Positions 7,164 to 16,084 of a stretch of DNA of 64,000 nucleotides are shown piece after piece; positions within the stretch are counted from its first letter, which is position 1, and each line of letters opens with the position of its first letter. Origin of the DNA: Kordia sp. SMS9 (lineage in GTDB: Bacteria; Bacteroidota; Bacteroidia; Flavobacteriales; Flavobacteriaceae); assembly GCF_003352465.1 (NCBI RefSeq), contig NZ_CP031153.1, positions 1,478,465 through 1,542,464 on the forward strand, written 5' to 3'. Made by a program: the position numbers and the translations under genes. The notes beneath the pieces were generated by a model. The model made no database searches and was not told the DNA's origin. It saw nothing but the letters and a program-made list of their open reading frames with translations.

Positions 7164-8419
7164 AGTGAGTTGTTTTCCAATTGAAATACTTTTTGTATTA
7201 GTGCTACACTTTCTTCTGAAGTGGTACTATCACCTTTGAGATGATTGGCGAATTGTGTAGTTATTTTTTGAATGATTCTATTGCTGATGATTTCTGCTTG
7301 CGATTCGTCGAAATCATTGAGTTTTTTACGTTGAAAGTCCAATTCAGCATTTTTGATCGCTGTCAATTTTTGTTTCAACGCTTTGATCGTTGGTGCAAAT
7401 TTTCGAGTTTCCAACCAAGCGATGAATTCTGATTTTACTTCTGAAATGATGATTTCCGCTTTTGGCACATCTGCTTTTCTACGCTCCAAAGTTTCATCGG
7501 TAATTTGCGATAATGCATCTAAATGAACTAAGGTTACATTGTCAAGTTCTGTTACATTACGCGATACATTTTCTGGAATGGATAAATCGAGAATTAATAA
7601 TTCTTTGTTGGTTAGAATATCTTCTTTGGAAACTGTTGGACGGTGCGCGCCGGTTGCAACAATAAGTACATCTGTTTTTTGAATTTCCTCGGAAAGTGCT
7701 TCGTAATCTTTCACTGTTAGATTGAACTTTCCAGCAATTCTTTCAGCTTTGTCTTTCGTTCTATTAATCAGTGTAATGTGATCGTTTTTAGTGTGTTTCA
7801 CTAAATTTTCACAGGTATTTCGACCAATTTTACCAGTTCCGAAAAGGAGAATATTTTTTTCTGAAATGTTTTCTATGTTTCTCAATATGTATTGAACGGA
7901 CGCAAAAGCAACCGAAGTGGCTCCTGAAGAAATTTCTGTTTCGTTCTTAATACGTTTGCTTGCGGTAATGACTGAATTTACCAAACGTTCCATAAAACCA
8001 TTGATCAATCCTACTTTTTGCGAAGCTTTGAATCCTTTTTTTAATTGTGAGATGATTTCGAAATCACCTAAAATTTGACTATCCAAACCACTTCCAACTT
8101 TGAACATCTGATTGATAGCATCTTTATTCTTATAGATATACGCTACTTTTTCAAACTCTTCCGCAGTTCCATTTGAATAGTCGCACAATAATTTGATAAA
8201 TTGGCAAGGATGTGAAGCAAAACCGTAGATTTCTGTTCGGTTACAAGTAGAAATGATGAGCGCGCCATCTCCAATATGTTGAACCTTGGTAGTTTCTAAT
8301 ATGGAAGCCTGCGCTGCATCTGTCAAACTAAATTTTCCTCTAATATGTGCTTCTGCTTTTTGATAGCTCAAGCCTACACAGTAGAAAGAATTATGTTTAG
8401 AAATGTTATATTGCTTCAT
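7160..8419 (-). CDS. hemA: Glutamyl-tRNA reductase HemA
   Basis: HemA reduces glutamyl-tRNA(Glu) to glutamate-1-semialdehyde with NADPH, the first committed step of C5-pathway haem synthesis. The 419 residues show the catalytic Cys59 in IISTCNRTEIYG, the LGDFEIISQLKKGF block, the nucleotide-binding FGTGKIGRNT (about 193-203), VATGAHRPTV and the C-terminal helical dimerisation domain. It is the first gene of the minus-strand haem series and overlaps hemC-hemD by 4 bp. The divergent AraC gene and a large palindrome between them suggest regulation from that intergenic region. A TACTTTTG -7 box lies 20 nt before the ATG. Confidence 0.97.
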   Translation of the reverse strand: MKQYNISKHNSFYCVGLSYQKAEAHIRGKFSLTDAAQASILETTKVQHIGDGALIISTCNRTEIYGFASHPCQFIKLLCDYSNGTAEEFEKVAYIYKNKDAINQMFKVGSGLDSQILGDFEIISQLKKGFKASQKVGLINGFMERLVNSVITASKRIKNETEISSGATSVAFASVQYILRNIENISEKNILLFGTGKIGRNTCENLVKHTKNDHITLINRTKDKAERIAGKFNLTVKDYEALSEEIQKTDVLIVATGAHRPTVSKEDILTNKELLILDLSIPENVSRNVTELDNVTLVHLDALSQITDETLERRKADVPKAEIIISEVKSEFIAWLETRKFAPTIKALKQKLTAIKNAELDFQRKKLNDFDESQAEIISNRIIQKITTQFANHLKGDSTTSEESVALIQKVFQLENNSL

Positions 8420-8438
8420 AGTGATTCAGAATCGGTAA

Positions 8439-8446
8439 CAAAAGTA
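8439..8446 (-). promoter_or_regulatory. Predicted hemA promoter -7 box (TACTTTTG)
   Basis: A perfect TAnnTTTG match on the minus strand 20 nt before the hemA ATG. No -33 TTG is found at the usual 18-21 nt spacing; the nearest TTTG (8475-8478) is 28 nt away and lies inside a 24-bp repeat. Weak basal promoter strength would fit activator control. Confidence 0.45.
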
Positions 8447-8462
8447 TCATTCAGTGCGAAAT

Positions 8463-8486
8463 AAAAATAACGCTCAAAGGACTTTT
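8463..8486. repeat. 24-bp exact direct repeat, copy 1 (hemA side)
   Basis: Starts AAAAATAACGCTCAA and is identical over 24 bp to 8631-8654, which lies inside the araC coding region. The exact match ends at both borders. An exact 24-mer twice within 200 bp is far beyond chance. Confidence 0.85.
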
Positions 8487-8495
8487 TATAACGCT

Positions 8496-8531
8496 ATAAG
8501 TTTTTTATGATAAATATCATGAAAAACTTAT
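8496..8531. promoter_or_regulatory. 36-bp near-perfect palindrome between hemA and araC, candidate operator
   Basis: Arms 8496-8512 and 8515-8531 are complementary at 16 of 17 positions around a 2-nt centre (AA). The core reads ATGATAAATATCAT, close to a CRP/FNR-type TTGAT-N4-ATCAA site. Its position, midway between two divergent genes and upstream of both, suits an operator for a dimeric regulator of haem synthesis. Confidence 0.6.
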
Positions 8532-8621
8532 GAAAAGTTGTAATTTTACTGCAAAATAGGGCTTTTTAGGGGATCTAGCATAGAATCATTCTAAATAAGA
8601 CAAAAACAGGTATTTCTACTT

Positions 8622-9509
8622 ATGGAGGAAAAAAATAACGCTCAAAGGACTTTTAAAGAGACTCAGGTCGAAGATGGCTTCTATATTTTGAAGCTTCAAA
8701 ATGATAGTGATGATACTCAGCAACTTATCCGCGAAATTGACAGTAGCTTCATACAGTTTCATTTTTGTGTAAAAGGCGCGTGTAAATTCAATTTTAACAA
8801 TGGAAGGTATTCTTTTGATGTGTTGGATGAACATGCATTGTTATTATACAATCCGCAAACAGATTTACCGATTAATGTCGATGTAAGCGCTAAAACATGG
8901 TTGATTTCTGTGTTGATTCCTATTAAAAAGTTTCACTCGTTATTTTCTACCGAAGCCAATTATATTCACTTTTTAGATGCCGATAAGAAAGATAAAAAGT
9001 ACTACGATACTAAAAAAATAACGCCGATGATGGCTGTGGTGTTGAATCAAATGCTGAACAACAACATGCACGAATCCATCAAAAAATTATATTTAAAAGG
9101 AAAAGCCTACGAGCTGCTGAGTTTGTATTTTAATCGAAGTGAAGATGCCGATATTGAGCAATGTCCGTTTTTGGTAGATGAAGAGAATGTATTAAAAATC
9201 CGTCGCGCGAAAGATATCGTTATTGCAAATATGGCAGAACCTCCAGGCTTGCAGGAATTGGCAAATGAAGTTGGTTTGAATATTAAGAAATTGAAAGAAG
9301 GTTTTAAGCAAATTTATGGCGATTCCGTGTTTAGCTTTTTGTTTGATTATAAAATGGAATATGCTCGAAAACTTTTAGAATCAGGCAGTTATAACGTGAA
9401 TGAAGTTGGTCATAAAGTCGGGTATAGCACGGCAAGTCACTTTATTGCTGCATTTAAAAAGAAATATGGCACTACACCGAAAAAGTATATTGTATCAAGT
9501 GCGAGTTAG
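8622..9509 (+). CDS. AraC-family transcriptional regulator divergent from hemA
   Basis: The 295-residue protein has an N-terminal sensor-like domain (about 1-190, with IQFHFCVKGACKFNFN) and a C-terminal AraC double helix-turn-helix (about 200-295: PPGLQELANEVGLNIKKLKEGF and the second helix pair ending VGYSTASHFIAAFKKKYGTTP). The position next to hemA suggests it controls haem synthesis; this is an inference from context. Codons 4-11 lie within an exact 24-bp repeat whose other copy is in the hemA promoter region, so its first residues may be a recent replacement. The chosen ATG at 8622 follows no clear ribosome site, as is usual here. Confidence 0.92.
   Translation: MEEKNNAQRTFKETQVEDGFYILKLQNDSDDTQQLIREIDSSFIQFHFCVKGACKFNFNNGRYSFDVLDEHALLLYNPQTDLPINVDVSAKTWLISVLIPIKKFHSLFSTEANYIHFLDADKKDKKYYDTKKITPMMAVVLNQMLNNNMHESIKKLYLKGKAYELLSLYFNRSEDADIEQCPFLVDEENVLKIRRAKDIVIANMAEPPGLQELANEVGLNIKKLKEGFKQIYGDSVFSFLFDYKMEYARKLLESGSYNVNEVGHKVGYSTASHFIAAFKKKYGTTPKKYIVSSAS
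8631..8654. repeat. 24-bp exact direct repeat, copy 2 (inside araC)
   Basis: Second copy of the 24-mer at 8463-8486, falling on codons 4-11 of the AraC-type regulator. Together the two copies flank the 36-bp palindrome. Confidence 0.85.
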
Positions 9510-9788
9510 CGTGAATAGTGTGTTAATGTGGTAATTTGAAAATGTACCCATTAAAATATGATTTAAAAGATTATTACAAGTAAATGTACTACACTTATCT
9601 TATTTGTTGGCATGAGTTTAAACTCGCGTTAACGTATAAATACGTTGCTTTTGCGTACTATCCGCAAAGGTATTTTCCGTAATTATGGGCTGTTTTAGGA
9701 CTGTATTTCTATTCAAATTTGTGTTTTAAGAAAAGGTGATCTCTGAAAAACCTGAAACGAGTAAGAAACACAATTTAATTGAAATAGT

Positions 9789-11282
9789 ATGGAAACGAAT
9801 ACGATTCAACACGACATGCTTGCGCTTGTAGAAACACTAGCACAACAATCATTAATTACTGACGAACAATATCATCTACTAAAACAAGATTTTAAACTGA
9901 CTTCTACTGTTGAAGCAATTTTTGATTGGGCGCAGGTTCGAAAATTATTTTTTGATAGCGGAGTCAATCCAAATTTTGAAGTAGAACCAATGAATTCTGC
10001 CAATTTGTGTCCTACATTTTTTCCAGTGCTGAGAAGCATCAATTCGTTGCGCTTACAGTTTAATGCAGATATTTCGATGCAATCGAGAAAAGAACGGTAT
10101 ACACGAATTTTAGAAACGATACGTAAGGTAATTGGTCAACATGTGGGCGCGGTATCTACATCTGAGATTAAAAACATTGCGTTGGTTCGGAATACGAGTG
10201 AAGCCAACAATCAACTTTCTAAAGGATTTAAGCTTTGGGAAGGAAATACCGTTTTGTTGTGGGATGAAAATCATCCGACGAATAATAATGTCTGGAAATT
10301 ACGATCAACCGCAACGAAAAAGGTGCAGCTATTTTCACTGAAAGAAGTCGATTTTTTTCAGTGGACAGATGCTGAAATTCTAAAAAAAATAGGTGACATT
10401 ATTATTGATACCATCAAAAATACGGATGGTAAAACGGTAATGTTGAGTTTTTCGGAAGTATCTAACATTTCGGGAATCTGTATGCCTTCCCAAGAAATTG
10501 TAAAAAGAGTCCGCGCGGAATATCCAGACATGCACATTCATGTTGATGGCGCTGTAAGTTGGGGCGGATTGGGGATCAATTTGATAGAAAAAAATGGTGT
10601 CAAAGGTGTCGATTGTGACAGTTTTGCGTCAAGTTCGCACAAATGGTTGATGGGACCTTTTGAAACAGGCATTTTTTACATGAAACCTGAGCGCGCTAAA
10701 AATTTCGATATTAGCATTCATGCGTATGATGGAAAAATAGGTTTTAAAGATGAACTGCCAAAAGATACATCGCGATTTGAATTGCTAGGGCAAAGAGATG
10801 AAGCCAATCTTTATGCGTTAGGACATACGATTGCACAACACAATAACATCAATGGGAACGATCCAAAACGTATTGAAAAGCGCGTAAAATTTCTTCAAAA
10901 TGACTTGCGAAAAAAATTAAAATACATCGCTGGAAGATTACGAATCGAAATTATTCACATAACGCCTATTTCTGAAAAATTCTCTAATGGTGTAACAGTG
11001 TTTTCAATAATTCCACCTAGAAGAACACTTAATCATGAAAATTTATACAATTATTTATACGGGAAAAGAGGCGATCGACATCGTTTTGCAGTTGGTTTTA
11101 TTCCAGAAAGAAAAGGCGATAATCCACATCCTGAAGCACTTCGAATTTGTCCACACATTATGAATTTACCTGAGCAAATTTCCGCAGTTGTGCTAAAGAT
11201 TGCAGATTTTATTGATGAAAATCATACGATTACGATGGAAGAATTGAATAGGCTAACACTTGAAAACGCAGTTGTGAATTAG
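9789..11282 (+). CDS. Class V aminotransferase-fold PLP-dependent enzyme
   Basis: This 497-residue protein has the aminotransferase class V fold. The region HVDGAVSWGGLGINL (about 256-270) supplies the Asp that contacts the PLP ring nitrogen, and SFASSSHKWLMGPFETG (about 282-298) has the Schiff-base Lys in SHKW. The N-terminal part has the substrate/cofactor loop RNTSEANNQLSKGF. Family members include isopenicillin-N epimerases, kynureninases and cysteine desulfurases. It lacks an obvious desulfurase Cys loop, so the reaction is unknown. It has an N-terminal extension of about 90 residues. The 279 bp upstream contain no gene. It converges on the TraB-like gene, with a GC-rich hairpin between them. 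Confidence 0.85.
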   Translation: METNTIQHDMLALVETLAQQSLITDEQYHLLKQDFKLTSTVEAIFDWAQVRKLFFDSGVNPNFEVEPMNSANLCPTFFPVLRSINSLRLQFNADISMQSRKERYTRILETIRKVIGQHVGAVSTSEIKNIALVRNTSEANNQLSKGFKLWEGNTVLLWDENHPTNNNVWKLRSTATKKVQLFSLKEVDFFQWTDAEILKKIGDIIIDTIKNTDGKTVMLSFSEVSNISGICMPSQEIVKRVRAEYPDMHIHVDGAVSWGGLGINLIEKNGVKGVDCDSFASSSHKWLMGPFETGIFYMKPERAKNFDISIHAYDGKIGFKDELPKDTSRFELLGQRDEANLYALGHTIAQHNNINGNDPKRIEKRVKFLQNDLRKKLKYIAGRLRIEIIHITPISEKFSNGVTVFSIIPPRRTLNHENLYNYLYGKRGDRHRFAVGFIPERKGDNPHPEALRICPHIMNLPEQISAVVLKIADFIDENHTITMEELNRLTLENAVVN

Positions 11283-11289
11283 AAGTTAC

Positions 11290-11313
11290 GGCGCGAGTCG
11301 GGAGACTCGCGCC
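11290..11313. terminator. GC-rich 10-bp perfect hairpin between convergent genes
   Basis: GGCGCGAGTC (11290-11299), loop GGGA, then GACTCGCGCC (11304-11313). A second, partly complementary block, CGCGAGTCTCCCGC, lies at about 11351-11364 and could pair with the first in a longer structure. No T-run follows, so termination is inferred from its place between two convergent stops. The GC-richness is out of character with the surrounding DNA. Confidence 0.55.
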
Positions 11314-11377
11314 AGCGTCAGTGCAAGTCTCTACGTCAGCTGTTTGCTATCGCGAGTCTCCCGCTCCGCGATGCACA

Positions 11378-14300
11378 TTAATATGACCGCGTTCGTCCGC
11401 TGATGCGTTTTCGTCGTTTATATTTTACTTGTTCTACGGCTTCTTCAAACAATTCTTCGTCAATTTCCGCACCGTAAATGCGTTTGCCTCTCGATTTGGT
11501 CAATAAATACGGTTCGGTGTTCAATGTTGGTTTGTCCACAAATGCCACATGATATAATTTGTTCGTATCACGATAGCGATTTTCTTCTGTGACTTTGAAA
11601 AAATAAATGGTAATATCGCCATCTTCATTTGTGACGTTCACCGTTTTTACAAACGAAATGGTGTCTTTCTCTTTATCGAGTCCAATGCGACTCATTAGTC
11701 CTGCTTTTGCATAGTGTTGTTGGGTTTTCAGCGAATCGGGAACAATGGCTAACAAGTCGTTTTCTGCCAATTTCCATAACATAGAAGCCAGCGCTTTGTC
11801 ATCAAAAAAGGTCTTTTCTTTCAATTCGCCAGGAATTTGTTCTTTGTTTTTTGCCAACAATACTACATACGTCGTCAAGGCGGTTTTTGCTTCTGTTTTG
11901 ATCAATTTTTGATAGAAATCTCGAACGTTTTTATCCTTTCGGAACGGAAATAACAACTTTACATATAACTCCAATGCTTGTCCGCTTTTATAATTGTAAG
12001 AAGACGATTTCCCTAAGTTCCGCTTCACTTCAATTCGGGCATCGTTCAACAATTGATTTTTATACTTTTTATAAATTTTTGGTTTGATGAGACTACTATC
12101 GCTTAATTGCGTTAATAGTTGATAAATAGGCATTTTATACTCTTGAATGCTTGAGTATTTTAGCAATTCAGGGAACAATTCCTTTTTCAATTCTAACCTG
12201 TCTTTTCCTGTTTTAAACAGTCGATTGATGGCTCTTGAATCTAGCGGAAAATCTTTTTCTAACAACTCCAAAATCATTTCGTAAGAAGCTTCATCTTTCT
12301 GTTGTAACAGCGTTTTTAAAATCGCCGTTTGTGTTTTTGGCTTGTCGTACGCTTCAATGTATAATTCTTTTAAAAATGGAAAAATTCGATCATTTTCAAG
12401 CTTTCCTAAAGACGAAATTAAATAGTTTTTAATATTCTCTCGATCTTCATCAAACTCGTGTGTTTTCAAAAGTTCAATAATTGGATTTGCATGTGCATCA
12501 TCAAACTTAATTTTAGCATACGCTTTGAGTACAATGCTGTCATTATTTTTAATGCCATCAAAGAAAATTTGCGTTTTGTCTACAAACACATCTTTCCCAA
12601 GTAAAGTATCTAACGGCGTAAAGGTTTCGTAAAAATTCTTCACAAATTCTGAACGTGCTGCGATGGAATCTTCCAACGTAGTTAAGCTAAATAAAACACC
12701 ATTTTTCAAGATATTTTTTCGGTATATTCGTTTTGCGCTCGCGGTATCTTTTAAAATATACGTGCTGTAATATAGATTATCTTTTTGTGCACGTTTTTTA
12801 TCTTCAATTACAAAATTATATTCGTAAAAACGTTCCATGCCATCCCACAAACTGTCAATATTGTGAAACATTTGCAAGTCGTGATATTTTACGCGGCGCA
12901 CCAATACTTTTTCATTGCTTTTTGACGTATAGGTAATGTATTTTTTTTCTTGATCATACTCCTTTTTATCAGGATTGAATCGCGAATTATACGAAGATCC
13001 AATTGCAGGTTGTTTGGTATTGGTCAACACGGAAAAATGCAGAGAAGTATCCAACACTTTGTTAAATTCTTTATATGTTGGTGTTTTTAGTTTGAACGAT
13101 GTAAAATAGGTTTGTGCCTTTTGTGCATCGTCAGTGATCATGCCGAGCAAATAATAACTTTCATCTTTTACGATGGTTTTTAGGTAGATTTTCCGCTTTG
13201 AAATCGTATCAACAATCGCGGACGATTCATAACTTTTATAATCATAATTGACAAAGGTGCCATCAATCTTCTCAATATCAAGTTTTTTGTAAAAATTATC
13301 GTGAATATATTCTGCTTCAAACGCATCTTCTTCAATATAGCTGATGTCGTTATTAAAGACTTCTTTAAAGAAATAATATTCGTCATTCACAGCGGCTTGC
13401 AACAACTTATTTCCTACGTTTTTGGTGTTGTCTGAAATAAAATTTGCAGGAAATAAAAACGCGTATTTATTAAATTCCGAAGTATAGGTTTTTAATTCGT
13501 TAGAAGGTTTGCGAAATTGTATCGAGTTAAAAATTTCTTGCTCATATTGTAGTACAAAATCTTTCTTTCCGCCAAATTTGATGATGATCATTTCCAACGG
13601 CGTTTTGTAAATATGATACTTCTGGTAATCGCCTTTTTTCGTTTTATTCACAATGCTAAATCCAGGAAACGGACTCGTCAACGGTTCTTTGGAAATAATA
13701 TCGCCAGGAATGTCTTCGTATAATAATGGATCAATTTCTTCCAAGGTAATTTTTTCCTCATTCGGAAACAGATCGTAGGTATTTAAACGTGTAATGGTCA
13801 AATATGCACCGTTGGTCATGTCGGGTGCGAGGTAAAATTTTTGTTCTTTATATACAAATTCACGCAGTTCATCAAACGTTTTTATGGTAATAAAACCATC
13901 AGGCGTGCTGTAACTATTCAATTCAGGTTGTACGTGCAAGTCTTCCAACTCAACTTTTGCTTTCATGGCAAAATCGGTTTGTTTAGACGTCAACGGTTTC
14001 ACCGTATATCCACGATCTTCTAACATTTGCAACATGCCTTTTTCTCCTGCTAAATGTGCGGCACCAACACCTGCAAAAACGGTTTTATGTTGCATGAGCG
14101 AATCCATCACAATGACCATATTTTCATTGCGTTTGTACAACATGTGTTCACGATAAAAATCAGTATTTACAGCGGCGCCAATAGAATCGAGTAGCCAAAT
14201 ATTTCGATCTCTGTACGCGTCTTCTTGAACGGTATAGCGATTTTGATCTTTGAACATTTTTTGAACCCATTCATCCGGTTTTTTCTTCAAAATATTATAC

Positions 14301-14827
14301 GCTGCGCGCGAAGTTAAATACCGCGATTCTTTGATGTCTTCTAAACTAATAATCGGTTTGTTGTTCTTTTTTCCTGCTTGGTAAATAAACATATCCAAGT
14401 AGGTTTCTTCTTCAAAATCATCCGCGCCAGCTTGTTTGCGGTACAAATATCCGTTGATGATTCTATTGTCAAATCGAATAATGCGTCGCACGGCTTCTTT
14501 CTTGGAAAATCGCGGATTGAAATTTCGATTGTAAAAATTCTCTTCCCCATAACTTTGTGGGGATTCTTCAGACATTTGTTCATAATTATGTGCCAGCCAG
14601 GTTGTCGGATCAGATTCTAGGGCAACCGTTTCGGCTTCATTCAATGCTTTAAAAAACACATCGTCCAATCGGAACGCAACTTTCTTACTCACGTGCATCG
14701 TTCCGTACAAAAAAGACGGTTTTTCCATGCCATTTCCAGAAACTTCCCAAAGCAGACTTTGTTTGTCTTCTTGAGCAATTAAAAAAGTGGTGCAGCACAG
14801 AAATAAGAGTGAAATATATAATCTCAT
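11378..14827 (-). CDS. Large secreted TraB/GumN-domain protein
   Basis: The 1149-residue protein has a signal peptide (MRLYISLLFLCCTTFLIAQ). Residues about 20-290 form a TraB/GumN domain: SLLWEVSGNGMEKPSFLYGT, MHVSKKVAFRLDDVF, ETVALESDP and MVIVMDSLMQHKTVFAGVGAAHLAGEKGM. TraB/GumN domains belong to the Tiki-like putative metalloprotease superfamily; activity in bacterial members is unproven. Typical members are about 300 residues, so some 850 residues are extra. The extra part looks like beta-rich repeats followed by an alpha-helical, HEAT-like region (about 780-1000), and the C-terminus is very basic (YKRRKRISGRTRSY). Cell-surface or periplasmic location is likely. It is monocistronic. Confidence 0.82.
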   Translation of the reverse strand: MRLYISLLFLCCTTFLIAQEDKQSLLWEVSGNGMEKPSFLYGTMHVSKKVAFRLDDVFFKALNEAETVALESDPTTWLAHNYEQMSEESPQSYGEENFYNRNFNPRFSKKEAVRRIIRFDNRIINGYLYRKQAGADDFEEETYLDMFIYQAGKKNNKPIISLEDIKESRYLTSRAAYNILKKKPDEWVQKMFKDQNRYTVQEDAYRDRNIWLLDSIGAAVNTDFYREHMLYKRNENMVIVMDSLMQHKTVFAGVGAAHLAGEKGMLQMLEDRGYTVKPLTSKQTDFAMKAKVELEDLHVQPELNSYSTPDGFITIKTFDELREFVYKEQKFYLAPDMTNGAYLTITRLNTYDLFPNEEKITLEEIDPLLYEDIPGDIISKEPLTSPFPGFSIVNKTKKGDYQKYHIYKTPLEMIIIKFGGKKDFVLQYEQEIFNSIQFRKPSNELKTYTSEFNKYAFLFPANFISDNTKNVGNKLLQAAVNDEYYFFKEVFNNDISYIEEDAFEAEYIHDNFYKKLDIEKIDGTFVNYDYKSYESSAIVDTISKRKIYLKTIVKDESYYLLGMITDDAQKAQTYFTSFKLKTPTYKEFNKVLDTSLHFSVLTNTKQPAIGSSYNSRFNPDKKEYDQEKKYITYTSKSNEKVLVRRVKYHDLQMFHNIDSLWDGMERFYEYNFVIEDKKRAQKDNLYYSTYILKDTASAKRIYRKNILKNGVLFSLTTLEDSIAARSEFVKNFYETFTPLDTLLGKDVFVDKTQIFFDGIKNNDSIVLKAYAKIKFDDAHANPIIELLKTHEFDEDRENIKNYLISSLGKLENDRIFPFLKELYIEAYDKPKTQTAILKTLLQQKDEASYEMILELLEKDFPLDSRAINRLFKTGKDRLELKKELFPELLKYSSIQEYKMPIYQLLTQLSDSSLIKPKIYKKYKNQLLNDARIEVKRNLGKSSSYNYKSGQALELYVKLLFPFRKDKNVRDFYQKLIKTEAKTALTTYVVLLAKNKEQIPGELKEKTFFDDKALASMLWKLAENDLLAIVPDSLKTQQHYAKAGLMSRIGLDKEKDTISFVKTVNVTNEDGDITIYFFKVTEENRYRDTNKLYHVAFVDKPTLNTEPYLLTKSRGKRIYGAEIDEELFEEAVEQVKYKRRKRISGRTRSY

Positions 14828-14998
14828 AAAAAAGGTAGAAAAAATTAATGGTAATCGTGTTCTCGGTAAAATGTCAACTAATGTACTAAAGATATGAATT
14901 CTTTCATGTTAACAGAATCATAATGCGTAAAAAAGGCTTTTTAATGAGTGTATAAACATTTCCTATACTTGTCTGTGCAATATTTGAAGATAGAGTCG

Positions 14999-15006
14999 TA
15001 TTTTTG
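14999..15006 (+). promoter_or_regulatory. Predicted hemH promoter -7 box (TATTTTTG)
   Basis: A perfect TAnnTTTG box 34 nt before the hemH ATG at 15041. It lies inside the longer open frame that begins at 14948 and so argues against that upstream start. Confidence 0.5.
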
Positions 15007-15040
15007 TAATTCTTTAAAAAGAAGACTAAAAAACAAACAA

Positions 15041-16084
15041 ATGAAAGGTGTATTACTGATAAATCTTGGTTCGCCAGATAGCCCAAATCCTAAAGACGTA
15101 AAAACATATTTAGCCGAATTCTTAATGGACGAACGCGTGATTGATGTTCCAAAATGGCTTCGAACGTTCTTAGTAAAAGGAATCATTCTCAATACGCGTC
15201 CGAAAAAATCGGCAAAAGCCTATCAAAAAATCTGGTGGGATGAAGGTTCTCCATTAATCATTATCTCTGAACGTTTTCAAGAAAAAATTAAAGCGCGCGC
15301 CAAAGTGCCTGTTGCATTGGGAATGCGTTACGGTTCCATGAGCATTCACAAAGGATTGAAAGAATTGCACGATCAAGGTGTAGATGAAGTATTGGTTGTT
15401 CCACTGTATCCACACTACGCGATGTCTTCGTACGAAACGGTAGTTGTCAAAACGGAAGAAGAGCAAAAAGCACACTTCCCAAACATGGAATTGACAGTTG
15501 TGCCGCCTTTTTACAAACATCCAGATTACATCCGCGTACTTTCAGAAAAAATAAAAAAACACATCGCAGACATTGATTACGATCATATTCTGTTTTCGTA
15601 TCACGGAATTCCAGAAAGACATATTCGTAAATCTGATCCAACAAAATCGCATTGCAAAATGGACGGAAGTTGTTGCAATACGCCGTCAAAAGCACACGAA
15701 TATTGCTACAGACATCAATGTTTTGAAACCACAAAATTAGTGGGTGAATATTTAGACTTGCCAGCAGATAAATTCAGCAACTCGTTCCAATCGCGTCTCG
15801 GTGGCGATCCTTGGTTAAAACCGTATACGGATAAAGAATTTGAACGTTTTCCAGAAGAAGGCAAAAAGAATTTAGTTGTCATCACGCCAGCATTCGTAGC
15901 CGATTGTTTGGAAACGCTTGAAGAAATTGCAATGGAAGGTGAAGAAGAATTCAAAGAAGCTGGAGGAGAAGAATATCAGCATATTCCTTGCCTAAACGAC
16001 GATGATGAGTGGGTAAAAGTTATGACCCGTTGGATTAACGAATGGAGTGTAACTTCCGAAGCTAAAGAAGAAATAAACGCCTAA
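15041..16084 (+). CDS. hemH: Ferrochelatase HemH
   Basis: HemH inserts Fe2+ into protoporphyrin IX, the last step of protohaem synthesis. From the ATG at 15041 it is 347 residues, beginning MKGVLLINLGSPDSP, the standard N-terminus. The frame stays open to 14948, but that stretch lacks conservation and contains the promoter. The metal-binding His is in FSYHGIPERHI, and the acidic side is PAFVADCLETLEEIAMEG. A Cys-rich stretch, C.MDGSCC......YC....C (about 204-226), follows, as seen in some bacterial ferrochelatases; whether it holds a 2Fe-2S cluster here is unproven. The stop overlaps the MATE gene start by 1 bp (TAATG), so the pair is coupled. Confidence 0.97.
   Translation: MKGVLLINLGSPDSPNPKDVKTYLAEFLMDERVIDVPKWLRTFLVKGIILNTRPKKSAKAYQKIWWDEGSPLIIISERFQEKIKARAKVPVALGMRYGSMSIHKGLKELHDQGVDEVLVVPLYPHYAMSSYETVVVKTEEEQKAHFPNMELTVVPPFYKHPDYIRVLSEKIKKHIADIDYDHILFSYHGIPERHIRKSDPTKSHCKMDGSCCNTPSKAHEYCYRHQCFETTKLVGEYLDLPADKFSNSFQSRLGGDPWLKPYTDKEFERFPEEGKKNLVVITPAFVADCLETLEEIAMEGEEEFKEAGGEEYQHIPCLNDDDEWVKVMTRWINEWSVTSEAKEEINA

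Noticed and set aside
9510..9788. Hidden gene or RNA in the araC-PLP enzyme gap
   Set aside because: Only a short palindrome (AACGTATAAATACGTT) is seen; no frame, promoter pair or terminator is convincing.
14948..15040. N-terminal extension of ferrochelatase
   Set aside because: It is not conserved in type, contains a TATTTTTG promoter box, and the family start MKGVLLINLGSP is at 15041.
15644..15725. Definite 2Fe-2S ferrochelatase
   Set aside because: Several Cys are clustered, but the spacing cannot be matched with certainty to a proven cluster-binding type, so it is only mentioned.
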